Shown: positions 24,613 to 33,250, counted from the first letter of the stretch. The stretch is DNA of 35,073 nucleotides from Phycisphaerae bacterium (GCA_035384605.1 DAOOIV010000056.1:1-35073); one strand, 5' to 3'. Notes: a model not told the origin generated them from the letters alone. A program made the numbers and translations.

Positions 24613-25869
24613 TCACGGATAGGCCAAACCGTCGTCGCATGCTGGGTCTGCGACCACACCCGGCCCGGACACGCATTGTTCAAAGGCGGCCATGTCGTCG
24701 CCGTCGACGTCCGTGTCGCCGTCGCTGTTCATGCACCGGCAGGTCAAACAGTCGAACGGGCCGCCATCGGCACCCGTGAAACACGCCTGCATGACGGCGA
24801 AGTCCGCCTGATCCACGTCACCGTCACCGTCGGCGTCAAACCGCAACTGTGGATTGACACACGGCAGGCTGCTCGTATCGACGGTGAGGGCTATGTCGTC
24901 AAACCAGAAATGCTCGTACGAATATGGAGGTTTGTATGACGTCCCATCAGCGGTCTCGGGAAAACGCGTCCCAAGCTGAATTCGAACGAGATCCACCCCG
25001 CGACAATCGGTGCCACCCTGCCGGCGTCCCTCGCCGACCAGCACCCCATCGATGAAAAACCGGATGTCACCAACTCTACCAGTGTAGGGGTATACGACGA
25101 TTTCAACGTGACGCCACGTTTGAGCACCGTGGCAGACATAGTCGGCTTTGCGGGGTACGTCGGTGAGATGCCAGCCATCAGACTTGGTTCGCCAGCGATA
25201 GAACTTCTGAATGGGGTCGCTTGGGTTGTTCGACGTCGGTGATTCCACGCCAATGAAGGCATAGTCCTCATACGGGTAAATCTCATGATAAACGCGGTCC
25301 CCGATCCTGGTGATCACCGGCTCGCCGGGCAAAGAGGTGAGCCCGACCATCCCTCGGACAGGCCAGGTGGACGGCGTGCACAGAGGTCTCTCGGCGTCTT
25401 CCCAAACCCAGGCGCTCAGCCGCAGAATCCCTGTCCGGGGTTCAAACTCGTGGTACGAAGCATAGGGATACGGATTGTTATCGACCTCAAATGCGGCTCC
25501 GCCAATCGACGGATCTCCCATTTGTCCGTCGTTGGAAGGCGTGTGGTTTTTCTGATGCCCAGGGTCACTGCCGATCAGCGGCTGTAGAAGGTACCCGTTG
25601 ATCATTCCAGGGACCGCTGACCAATGGGTCCCCGACACTGCGCCACCAGGGTCACCGTCGTCGAAATCATCATTAAAGACAAGTGTCTGAGCCAGAACAT
25701 GCGTCGATACCGGACCCGATGCGAAGCCCGAAAGCAAGACAGCTATCACAGACAACGATCCTAAGGCGGACCGCCTTTTTGCGGGCCGCAACCCGAGCGC
25801 TCTGCGATCCGGAAACATGAGCGCAAAATGCGCACCAGTCCCGATGGAAGAGACTAACACTCGCTTCAT
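24613..25869 (-). CDS. Exported jelly-roll-like protein, paralogue, repeat inside its signal peptide
   Basis: 418 residues. The N-terminus is unusual: about 37 residues precede the hydrophobic core (SLSVIAVLLSGFASG), and residues ~13-37 (rich in Arg/Lys, e.g. FPDRRALGLRPAKRRSALG) are encoded by copy B of the dispersed repeat. The sandwich domain follows (VFNDDFDDGDPGG; WRHVEIVVYPYTGRVGDIRF; YEHFWFDDIALTV) and then the double acidic tag (DADGDGDVDQADFAVMQAC; SDGDTDVDGDDMAAFEQC). ATG 25869 has AAGGAA about 7 bases upstream; the frame also opens at 25914. A GTG just after the repeat could start a shorter form with no basic n-region, which I think less likely. It leads a two-gene unit with the paralogue downstream. 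Confidence 0.78.
   Translation of the reverse strand: MKRVLVSSIGTGAHFALMFPDRRALGLRPAKRRSALGSLSVIAVLLSGFASGPVSTHVLAQTLVFNDDFDDGDPGGAVSGTHWSAVPGMINGYLLQPLIGSDPGHQKNHTPSNDGQMGDPSIGGAAFEVDNNPYPYASYHEFEPRTGILRLSAWVWEDAERPLCTPSTWPVRGMVGLTSLPGEPVITRIGDRVYHEIYPYEDYAFIGVESPTSNNPSDPIQKFYRWRTKSDGWHLTDVPRKADYVCHGAQTWRHVEIVVYPYTGRVGDIRFFIDGVLVGEGRRQGGTDCRGVDLVRIQLGTRFPETADGTSYKPPYSYEHFWFDDIALTVDTSSLPCVNPQLRFDADGDGDVDQADFAVMQACFTGADGGPFDCLTCRCMNSDGDTDVDGDDMAAFEQCVSGPGVVADPACDDGLAYP
25761..25833 (-). repeat. Dispersed ~70-bp repeat, copy B (most complete)
   Basis: Minus strand: GCGCATTTTGCGCTCATG, TTTCCGGATCGCAGAGCGCT, CGGGTTGCGGCCCGCAAAAA, then GGCGGTCCGCC. It contains self-complementary arms (GCGCT...AGCGC and the palindromic GGCGGTCCGCC), so it can fold. 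It lies wholly inside the signal-peptide region of the gene at 25869, in frame and without a stop. Confidence 0.75.
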
Positions 25870-26011
25870 GGCCGTTTCCTTTTGTGCAGCCAACGTGTTC
25901 CCCACCTTCTCCATGTGAGACGAGGGCAGAGCAGGAGCCCGTCATGCCCCCGCTCTGCCGTCATTCTGTTCTGGTCAAAATCCCGTCCGCCGTGGTGATG
26001 CCTCTGCTTGG

Positions 26012-26692
26012 CTACAGCGGGTTGCGCTTACGGCCCAGAAGCATCGGAGCCCCCAGCAGCAGCAACAGTGCGCTGGCCGGCTCGGGCGTGATCTGCGTGA
26101 CGCGAAGGGCACTCCATGTCCGCTCGATCGACCAGCCGAAATCCCACTTGGCATACAGCCACGAGGGCGAACCATGGCCGCCCAGCCACATGTAGATGCC
26201 GCTGGCGCCGGCATTGTAGTCCGCGCTTTCGGGCGAATGGGGGCCGGGCCCGGCGGATACCCACGTGCCCGCCGCACCCGCATTGCTGCCGACATACTGA
26301 TGGTTCGTTCCCCACGCCCCGACCCACGGAATGAGCGACTCCATCGGCCATGTCTCGCCGTCAACGCCCTTGATCTGCGACTCGATGGGCTGCCAGTCCA
26401 TCCTGCCCGGCCAACTCGTGGGAGTGAATGCCTCGATCGTATAAAGCTCGGTCGTGGATGGCACAGGATTCCCCATGCTGCCGATGCCACTCAACTCCCA
26501 ATACACCCGGCGTACGCCGTCTATTCCCGAACCCTGCCATGCACTTGCGCCGCCGTAGCCCGCGCCCGGAACCTCCGTCCATCCGCCGCCATCACGATGG
26601 TGAATCGGGAGGATCCAGGTCTCCCCGACGGCGCCCATGGTCGCGGTCGCCAAACAGGCCAGGATCAGAGCAATCATGAATAGGCTTCTCAT
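26012..26692 (-). CDS. PEP-CTERM protein made of the shared WxLxI...AGPGPHSP domain
   Basis: 226 residues. Signal peptide: SLFMIALILACLATATMGA. Residues 25-199 form a single domain with no name known to me, matching residues ~453-646 of the 1003-residue protein: W-[IV]-L-x-I, GW..VP..GY, LYT[IV]EA, GVD...W, PW, AGPGPHSP, AGA.G.Y.WL and ALR[VI]T. Residues 203-226 are a PEP-CTERM sorting signal (PEP, hydrophobic LLLLLGAPMLL, then GRKR), normally processed by an exosortase; no exosortase gene is in this window. ATG 26692 has AGGAGGT 4 bases upstream, and the long frame to 27013 has no supported start. It is divergent from the GH39-like gene. Confidence 0.85.
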   Translation of the reverse strand: MRSLFMIALILACLATATMGAVGETWILPIHHRDGGGWTEVPGAGYGGASAWQGSGIDGVRRVYWELSGIGSMGNPVPSTTELYTIEAFTPTSWPGRMDWQPIESQIKGVDGETWPMESLIPWVGAWGTNHQYVGSNAGAAGTWVSAGPGPHSPESADYNAGASGIYMWLGGHGSPSWLYAKWDFGWSIERTWSALRVTQITPEPASALLLLLGAPMLLGRKRNPL

Positions 26693-27241
26693 AGATACCT
26701 CCTCACATTTGAAGACACTCAGGCGTCTGAGACACGACGCCGTTTCCAGATCCGATCGGCAGCCCACCCCGCTGGTGGCGCTTGTCCGAACTCTTTTCTT
26801 AGGATTTCCTGGGGCACCCAGGCGTGAGATACGGTCTTTCGCCCCTACCCTCCTGTGAAAGCGCGAAACCGGTCCTCCCCCATACTCGTTTGCCCCCGGG
26901 GACGTGCCATCCGCAAAGGATCGCAAGCCCGAGGTTGCATCATAACTCCACCGTCTGGAATGGTCAAGACAAAATCGTTCACAAAATGTTTGTTGGCAAA
27001 GGATTGCGAGCATCCGGAGACCGCGTTCAATCGATCTTCCGCGTTGTTAGCTCGATTCACTACGTCCAGCCAAGACAACACACTTTATCTTTTGCCTGTG
27101 TGGCCGGGCCCGTCGACACCGGGGAAGGATCGTCGCATCTTGCCTCGATTCCGGGAATCTCGTATCTATGCGAACCGTCCGCAAGGCCGTTCAGCGTTGC
27201 TGGGCCAAGGTGGTTAATGGAACCTTATGACCAGAGATCGG
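26693..27241. other. Divergent intergenic region between PEP-CTERM and GH39-like genes
   Basis: No gene here. Held features: a CTCAG-GCGT-CTGAG hairpin at 26718-26731, just upstream of the PEP-CTERM ribosome site; AAATCGTT at 26972-26979, shared with the possible LacI operator at 15352; and a weak plus-strand promoter guess, TTGCCT (27140-27145), 17 bases, TATCTA (27163-27168). The region around 26940-27110 is visibly more AT-rich than its surroundings, as expected for a divergent control region. Confidence 0.45.
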
Positions 27242-27310
27242 TGCGGCCGGGGCAGGTTTGCGCGCTTCCGCGTGGTTGGATTGTGGCCCGCAAGAGGGCG
27301 GTCCGTTTGG
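27242..27310 (+). repeat. Dispersed ~70-bp repeat, copy D (partial)
   Basis: The right half matches best: GGATTGTGGCCCGCAAGAGG then GCGGTCCG. The left half is degenerate. It runs up to the Shine-Dalgarno (GGAGAG 27309-27314) of the GH39-like gene. Confidence 0.55.
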
Positions 27311-27320
27311 AGAGCATGAA

Positions 27321-29219
27321 ATGCTTGGAACATGGTCAAGAGTGGTATTACTGATATGGGCCTCGCCGGTTCTTGCACAATGGCAGCTCGTGTCCCCGCA
27401 CGACCGGCGGGAATCCGCGCCGCCGGCCGCGGGGACGGGCTCGCCGGCGATCCGGCCCGGCGATTCCATCCCTCATGACGACAAGTTCCGCTGGCTGATC
27501 GCTGATCTGGCCGTTCCGGAGACCATCGATGACAAGGCAGCGGCAGACCTGCCTGTCGGACTGCAGATCAGCGCCGGCGACGGCGGCGAGATCTGGGTCG
27601 ACGGGCGGCTCAAGGTCCGCTACGACAACGACCACCCCGGCCTGGTGGTCATCTCCGAGCGAGCGGTTCCGGGCACGACGGTTCACCTGGCCGTTCAGGT
27701 ATATGCGAAAGTCCAAGGTGGCGACACATTCGATGAGGCCAGATGGGTGTTGCTGGATCCCAAGCGGGTCGAGAGTCGCCTGGTTCTGACCGCCAATCCG
27801 CGTCGTCTTCTTGGGGACGTTCCCAACGGCATCGTCGGATTGAGTCAGGGCGGCGGCCTGGCGGACTACGAGGACGCGACCGCCCGCAAGCTGCGCGAGG
27901 GCGGCTTCAAGTGGTTTCGGATGGACAACATCCTGACCGGAGTCGTCAGGCACGCTGACGACGGTGCCCTGACCTACGACTGGACCGACTTCGACCGCCG
28001 CGTCGACTTCATCGTTGATAAGATGAAAGCCGATCCGATCTTCGCGGTGTCTTATATGCCGCTGCCGTTCGACGCGGTTCGCAATGACGACCGTCAGAGT
28101 GCCCCGAAGGATTATTCGTTGTGGGAGGACCTTTGCTACCGGGCAGCCAAGCGATGCATCGAACGGGGTAAGCGTGTCCCCTTTTGGGAAGTCTGGAATG
28201 AAGTCAACAGCGGCTGGCTCAAGCCCGGGCCCGACGACAAGGGTGACCATCCCTTTAGGGACATCTACAAGCAGGCCCTCGACGGCCAGGACGGTGAGGC
28301 CGAGACCGTCCGCCGCTTCGAGGCTTACTGCAAGCTGTATCGTGCCACCGCTCGCGGGGTACTTCGCGCCGATCCCAAGGCCGCGATCGGCGGGCCGGCG
28401 CTGGCCAGCGGTCCCTTCGAGTCGAAACAGTTCGGGCACTGCGCGAACGGCAAAGGGTTTGCCCGCGGCCTGATGCTCTGGTGCCAGAAAGAAAGGCTCC
28501 CTTTGGATTTCGTCAGTTGGCACGAGTACTTCCACCCGGCCGACGTGATCCGCGGACAGGCAGACGCCTTCCGGAAGTATCTCGCCGACTTCCCCGAGCT
28601 TAAGAAGACCGTTCGGTCATTCATGATCACCGAATGGAATCAAGCCTGGTGGGCCGACCGCCCCCAGGACCACGAAATCGGCGCCGCCTATTGCGCCGAC
28701 TGCATCGTGCGAGCGTTCATCCCCGGCAGGATCGACCACCCTTGCTTCTTCTATGTCAAACAGAACGACATGAACTTCCGCGGCGATTTCAGCCTGCTCA
28801 TGGCCGACAATGTGCCCAAGGCCTCCTACAACGTGCTCAAGATCTTCAACCGGCTCTCCGGGCGTTGGATCGAGTTGTCGGGCGGTGACGGAGAAGTCGC
28901 CGGCGTCGCCGCGTGGGATGAAACCCAAGGAAAACTAGCCATCGTTCTGGTGAACTTCCAGTATCGTCATGGTATCCGGCGACATGTTCGAATCCGCGTC
29001 GAACCGTTACCCGACCCATTGAACAACGGTACCTGGCGAGAGTGGATCGTCGACGCGACTCGCAGCAACATCTGGAACGATCCGGGCCGGCCCCAGAAAG
29101 CCGAACTGACCGAGAGCTCTCACGGCCGGATCACCACCGCGAAGCTGGAACTCGACAGAACGCTGGAACCCAACTCGGTGACGCTGATCGAGGCCCTCAG
29201 GCCCGTGGAAAAGCCCTGA
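27321..29219 (+). CDS. Exported GH39-like glycoside hydrolase (clan GH-A)
   Basis: 632 residues with signal peptide MLGTWSRVVLLIWASPVLAQ. An N-terminal beta region (to ~150) precedes a TIM-barrel type catalytic domain. The proton donor is most likely Glu294 in FWEVWNEVNSGW and the nucleophile Glu438 in FMITEWNQAWW. Both sit after beta strands 4 and 7 as in clan GH-A retaining enzymes; WNE.N with TEW resembles GH39 (beta-xylosidase/iduronidase-type). FRMDN and SWHEYFHP also fit barrel strands. A C-terminal beta domain (GVAAWDETQGKLAIVLVNFQ) follows. There is no dockerin-like tag, unlike its neighbours. ATG 27321 has GGAGAG with a 6-base gap; an overlapping ATG at 27316 is out of frame. The sugar specificity is not readable. 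Confidence 0.82.
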   Translation: MLGTWSRVVLLIWASPVLAQWQLVSPHDRRESAPPAAGTGSPAIRPGDSIPHDDKFRWLIADLAVPETIDDKAAADLPVGLQISAGDGGEIWVDGRLKVRYDNDHPGLVVISERAVPGTTVHLAVQVYAKVQGGDTFDEARWVLLDPKRVESRLVLTANPRRLLGDVPNGIVGLSQGGGLADYEDATARKLREGGFKWFRMDNILTGVVRHADDGALTYDWTDFDRRVDFIVDKMKADPIFAVSYMPLPFDAVRNDDRQSAPKDYSLWEDLCYRAAKRCIERGKRVPFWEVWNEVNSGWLKPGPDDKGDHPFRDIYKQALDGQDGEAETVRRFEAYCKLYRATARGVLRADPKAAIGGPALASGPFESKQFGHCANGKGFARGLMLWCQKERLPLDFVSWHEYFHPADVIRGQADAFRKYLADFPELKKTVRSFMITEWNQAWWADRPQDHEIGAAYCADCIVRAFIPGRIDHPCFFYVKQNDMNFRGDFSLLMADNVPKASYNVLKIFNRLSGRWIELSGGDGEVAGVAAWDETQGKLAIVLVNFQYRHGIRRHVRIRVEPLPDPLNNGTWREWIVDATRSNIWNDPGRPQKAELTESSHGRITTAKLELDRTLEPNSVTLIEALRPVEKP

Positions 29220-29385
29220 CGCCCGGAAGACTCGGATTCCGACAACCCGCAACACAAGCCATCCATCGAGAGGTTCACATACGTGGCAACGATTCGGTCT
29301 TTCCCGACCGTCAAGCAGTCCCGTCTCGAGTGACCGCGAACACAGCGTTTGAAACCAGCCGGCATCGCGGAACGGCTGCAAAACG
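29220..29385. other. Upstream part of the 388-base stretch between hydrolase and Ig-like protein genes
   Basis: I see no ORF, RNA gene or T-tailed terminator hairpin in it. The promoter of the next gene begins directly after. Confidence 0.4.
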
Positions 29386-29414
29386 TTGACTCCACGACCG
29401 CGTTCGAGTACACT
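29386..29414 (+). promoter_or_regulatory. Promoter for the Ig-like/dockerin-tag protein gene
   Basis: TTGACT (29386-29391; 5 of 6), 17 bases, TACACT (29409-29414; 4 of 6). The leader to ATG 29608 would be nearly 190 bases, long enough for post-transcriptional control, though no known riboswitch is recognised. Confidence 0.55.
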
Positions 29415-29607
29415 GTAATCGCGTGGAGACGTGTTAATCGCGACCCGGTGGATCGGCGGCTGCGGCTCCAGGGCCCTATTCAAGCCCAGCCCGAGGGCCA
29501 AACGCAATACGCCTCGCGAGCCCACTGGCAAGACAATGCAGTTCGGGGTCTCCGCGACGGCAGTGTTGATAGGCACATCATCACAATCGTACGAGGGAGG
29601 GCAAATC

Positions 29608-31470
29608 ATGCGATACCCGATTCCAATCGCGGCTTTGGCTGTCGTGGCACTTTTCGTCGTCCCGGCAGCCGCTCAGACAATTGAGGCGGAGATGATCCTC
29701 GAGGCATTTGACGGCTGCGGATGTAGCCCCCCGAGCCCGCCCTTGTGCTCGGAACCGCACCAACTCAAATGGCCTTTCAAACGTGACTGGTGGGGCTATC
29801 AACTGAACACCACCGGACCCACGGTCGCCGGCGTCATGCCGAGCGGGTGGTCGCACATCACCAGCCTTGGCTCGATCGAGGTGACGTTCTCCGAGGCGGT
29901 GACAGGCGTAACCGCCGGCTTGCTCGAAGTGCACGATGAGAACGAGAGCTGGACGGCCACAAGCGTAAGCGGCAGCGGTGCGGGGCCGTACATCTTCACC
30001 GGACCATGGAATCCTGACGACGAGGTCGTCCGAGTCGAGCTGAACGCCGGTTCGATCGGCGGGCCCAGCGGCAACTTCGGCGGGCATTTCTGGACGTATG
30101 TGAAGAACAGACCCGACTGGGTCACTGTGACCAGTGTGATGCCGGCAAGGGCCTCGTCGATTGCCGGCCTTGACTCGGTGCAGGTGACCTTTTCAACGGA
30201 AGTGCAGAACGTGACGGCGGGGCATCTCACGGTCAATGGTTCAGCGGCTACGAGCGTGACCGGCAGCGGTGCGGGCCCCTACACCTTCACCGGCTACAAC
30301 CCTCCGTCCAACGGGACCGTTTTCGTACAGTTGCGCCCCGAGAGCTTCAAGGACAACCGCCCCACGATTCGGGCCGCTGCACCTATTGACTGCAATTGCC
30401 ATGATGCCGCCTCAAATGATCCTTCTGTGGCGGGTTGCAGCGCGGGTTCCGCCTGGCCGCACCCGTACCCCAACGGGAGTTTCTGGAGCGCCAACGACAA
30501 GATCGACCAGGACTGGTCCAGCCAGGCGTTTCCTCTCAACTTCCTGGGCACCAACCAGATCAAGAACGGCAGCGAGCTCGACTATCCGCCCAACCAGGGA
30601 TCTCAGGGCTTCCAACTGTTTGACACCCAAAGAACTCTCTACAACTCAGGGGAGTTCGGGGCCCTCGGCTACATCAACCCCGACAATCCGCAGGACAGGG
30701 GTCCGTTCGGATCGGGGCGGATTCATGTCGATCAGATCCGGGCCGAATTCAATGCCCGTTTCCCCGATGTCCCGCTACCCGAGCCGATTCCGGGTCAGCC
30801 GGCGTATCTCGAGTTCGATGTCAGGCGGGACCAGAACAATGACTTGGTGATCGTTCTTGAAGCATACGCCGGGGGCATCCGGCCTTCGGGCGTCACTTTC
30901 TCCTTGACCCCGGAAGCAGAGCGGACGGTCATACCAGACGACCCGGGGAACTGGCACACCTATCGCATCGGTACGTTCAGCAGCTTCCCGGACAGTTTCC
31001 GGTTCCTGATCATCATGTGGCTGCGCAATCCCACGCATCCGGCCGGGTACCCGTGGACGGCTCCCGGCGACGTGCAGTGCTACATTGACAACGTCAAGCT
31101 CGTTTATCGGGCTGAGCCGTTCCCCGAAAACTGCAGTAATAAGCATGACGATGACGGCGACGGCCTGATCGACTGCGAGGATGACGATTGTTACCACGAT
31201 GCGGCGTGCCCGTGCAATGAACTCCTGGTCTTCGACGTCGACGAGGACGGCGACGTGGATCAGGCAGACTTCAGCCTGCTGCAGAGCTGTCTTACCGGGA
31301 CAGGCGATCCGGGCGGCGCGTTCAGATCGCTGCCGGAGGCCTGCAGGTGCCTTGACATCACCGGACCGGGCAACGAGCCGGATAACGCTCTTGACCAGCA
31401 GGATCTTGTCGCGTTCGAACTCTGCGCCAGTGGCCCGGGAATACCCGCAAACCCCGCATGCGACGATTGA
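29608..31470 (+). CDS. Exported protein with two Ig-like repeats, jelly-roll-like domain and dockerin-like tag
   Basis: 620 residues. Signal peptide: IPIAALAVVALFVVPAAA. Two Big_5-like repeats follow (GVMPSGWSHITSLGSIEVTF and SVMPARASSIAGLDSVQVTF, each ending in GSGAGPY.FTG). A central ~280-residue region ends in a sandwich-like stretch (YLEFDVRRDQNNDLVIVLEA; WHTYRIGTF; CYIDNVKLVYR). Then comes an acidic calcium-loop segment (HDDDGDGLIDCEDDDC) and the double tag (DVDEDGDVDQADFSLLQSC; ALDQQDLVAFELC..GPGIPANPAC). The second tag loop has lost acidic residues (PDNALDQQD). ATG 29608 has GGGAGG 7 bases upstream. No enzyme motif is seen; a glycan-binding or surface role is inferred from context. Confidence 0.8.
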   Translation: MRYPIPIAALAVVALFVVPAAAQTIEAEMILEAFDGCGCSPPSPPLCSEPHQLKWPFKRDWWGYQLNTTGPTVAGVMPSGWSHITSLGSIEVTFSEAVTGVTAGLLEVHDENESWTATSVSGSGAGPYIFTGPWNPDDEVVRVELNAGSIGGPSGNFGGHFWTYVKNRPDWVTVTSVMPARASSIAGLDSVQVTFSTEVQNVTAGHLTVNGSAATSVTGSGAGPYTFTGYNPPSNGTVFVQLRPESFKDNRPTIRAAAPIDCNCHDAASNDPSVAGCSAGSAWPHPYPNGSFWSANDKIDQDWSSQAFPLNFLGTNQIKNGSELDYPPNQGSQGFQLFDTQRTLYNSGEFGALGYINPDNPQDRGPFGSGRIHVDQIRAEFNARFPDVPLPEPIPGQPAYLEFDVRRDQNNDLVIVLEAYAGGIRPSGVTFSLTPEAERTVIPDDPGNWHTYRIGTFSSFPDSFRFLIIMWLRNPTHPAGYPWTAPGDVQCYIDNVKLVYRAEPFPENCSNKHDDDGDGLIDCEDDDCYHDAACPCNELLVFDVDEDGDVDQADFSLLQSCLTGTGDPGGAFRSLPEACRCLDITGPGNEPDNALDQQDLVAFELCASGPGIPANPACDD

Positions 31471-31594
31471 TGCGCAGCCCGGACCGACGATACTGAAACG
31501 GCCGGCAAGATCGAGATAGCAGGTACCGCAGAGGTTCAATTCGATCGGTTGAGGAGTAGGGCTTGGCGGATTCTCGAGAACCGAGGCGCACAAG

Positions 31595-33145
31595 ATGGTG
31601 ATCGATCGACTCCACCTGCTTGCGTGGACTCTCCTGGTCGTTGCCCCCACATCGCAGGCGGCCGAGCCGGAGCACTGGCGGTTCGGCGTCGGCGTCGCCA
31701 CACAGAATATGATCGACGGGCAAACCACGACCAACTTGGAGGACTTCGACAGCTACCGCCCTGCCGACGAACCGTGGAACGTCCTTGGTATCGGGTGGTA
31801 CTTCAACTGGAACTGGCGACAGGGGATCGTCTGTGACGCATCGCGCAACCGCTGCGTCGAGTACATGCCGCTGGTCGGGGGCTGGGGGCCCGGGGTGCAT
31901 CCCACGTTGTCGCAGATCGCGGATCACCTCAATGCGAACCCCGGCCTGTACCCCGACGGCACCACGTGGCTGATCGGAAATGAAATCATCTTGGATGATC
32001 GGCGCACCCCCCTGCAATATGCCCGGGATTATCACACATATTATCACGGTCTTAAGGCCGTCAACCCGACTTTCAAGGTGGCCAACGGATCCGTCATCAC
32101 ATCCATCTACTACAACTACACGGGCTTTGTCGGCACGCCCTATGAACTGCTCGACGCCGTCTGGAACGCCTATCTGAACGAGTACGGAGAAACCTGGCCG
32201 GTTGACGTGTGGAACATCCATCCCTACGTCTGGACGAAACCGACGTTGAAGGCGAAACTCGATGACTTCGCCAACCAGCTCAGCACCTTCCGCGACTGGA
32301 TGGCCGCCAGGGGACAACAGGACAAGGCCCTGATCATCACTGAGTACGGCCTGCTGAATTACCACGAGCCGCAATGGATGATCGATTACCTGCTCGGCTC
32401 ATTCGAAATCCTTCTGTCGACCGGACATGGCAACGGCATGACCAGCGACGAGGGACGATGGGTGCAACGCTGGGCGTGGTTCGTCAATAACATGCATGTC
32501 TGGACGGCGGGTGGTGCGATACAGTGGGAACATTGTGCCCTTCATGACGCCGAGGTTGATCTTGACGGCGACGGCGAAGTCTTCGACTTACGACCGCTGG
32601 GCCGGGCGTTCGCCGATCATCCGAAATTCGACAACTGCCCGAGCACTTGGAATCCACTGCAACAGGACGTAGATGGCGATGAACGGGGCGATGCCTGCGA
32701 CAACTGCCCGTTGTTGCCAAACGCGGACCAGGCAGATGCGGACGGCGATAACTGGGGAAATGTCTGCGACGGCTGTCCGGACGATCCTTTCAAGGCCGTT
32801 CCCGGTTTCTGTGGTTGCGGTATCCCGGACGGCGACGCCGATGGCGACGCGGTCATGGATTGCGTCGATGAATGTCCGGACACGCCCCCGGGTTCGCGCG
32901 TGACGCTGAACGGATGCCCCACCGCCAGAGCGGACCTCGACCGCGATGGGGACGTGGATCAGGTCGACTTCGGCCTGTTTCAGGCCTGCCTGTCAGGGGC
33001 GGGCATATCGGCAGCGGACATGAGTTGCGCGGCGGCGTCGTTTGACGAAGATGACGACGTGGACAGCGACGACTGTGCCGTGTTTCGCCTTTGCCTCAGC
33101 GGTCCGGACAGCCCCTCGGACCCTGCTTGCGGACGCAGCCAGTGA
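31595..33145 (+). CDS. Exported clan-A-type glycosidase with thrombospondin-3-like repeats and dockerin-like tag
   Basis: 516 residues. Signal peptide: LHLLAWTLLVVAPTSQAA. Residues ~27-335 look like a TIM-barrel hydrolase: WYFNWNW, TTWLIGNEI with Glu130 as likely proton donor, VWNIHPYVW, and ALIITEYGLL with Glu250 as likely nucleophile. The GNE/TEYG pair is that of clan GH-A, but I cannot assign the GH family. Residues ~340-440 are calcium-binding repeats (DVDGDERGDACDNCP, DADGDNWGNVCDGCP) like thrombospondin type 3. The double tag closes it (DLDRDGDVDQVDFGLFQAC; DEDDDVDSDDCAVFRLC). ATG 31595 has GAGG 8 bases upstream. It lies 124 bases after the previous gene on the same strand. Confidence 0.8.
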   Translation: MVIDRLHLLAWTLLVVAPTSQAAEPEHWRFGVGVATQNMIDGQTTTNLEDFDSYRPADEPWNVLGIGWYFNWNWRQGIVCDASRNRCVEYMPLVGGWGPGVHPTLSQIADHLNANPGLYPDGTTWLIGNEIILDDRRTPLQYARDYHTYYHGLKAVNPTFKVANGSVITSIYYNYTGFVGTPYELLDAVWNAYLNEYGETWPVDVWNIHPYVWTKPTLKAKLDDFANQLSTFRDWMAARGQQDKALIITEYGLLNYHEPQWMIDYLLGSFEILLSTGHGNGMTSDEGRWVQRWAWFVNNMHVWTAGGAIQWEHCALHDAEVDLDGDGEVFDLRPLGRAFADHPKFDNCPSTWNPLQQDVDGDERGDACDNCPLLPNADQADADGDNWGNVCDGCPDDPFKAVPGFCGCGIPDGDADGDAVMDCVDECPDTPPGSRVTLNGCPTARADLDRDGDVDQVDFGLFQACLSGAGISAADMSCAAASFDEDDDVDSDDCAVFRLCLSGPDSPSDPACGRSQ

Positions 33146-33250
33146 CGCAATGAACGCTGGCAGATGCCGTGGGGTAGGACCGGCTACTGGAGATCGCTGA
33201 TCCGCTCAAGGTGCAACGAGTAGAGCCCAAATGCCGGAAGCCAAATACGC

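Noticed and set aside
23472..24779. 435-codon plus-strand frame
   Set aside because: Antisense to the two jelly-roll protein genes; crosses their intergenic gap and has no ribosome site or domain.
26693..27013. N-terminal extension of the PEP-CTERM protein
   Set aside because: It would bury the signal peptide at residue 108; AGGAGGT directly precedes ATG 26692.
27348..28535. 395-codon minus-strand frame
   Set aside because: Antisense to the GH39-like gene, which has a signal peptide, ribosome site and catalytic motifs.
16714..33145. Cellulosome locus
   Set aside because: The acidic C-terminal repeats are dockerin-like, but no cohesin or scaffoldin is visible and the tags carry extra conserved cysteines.
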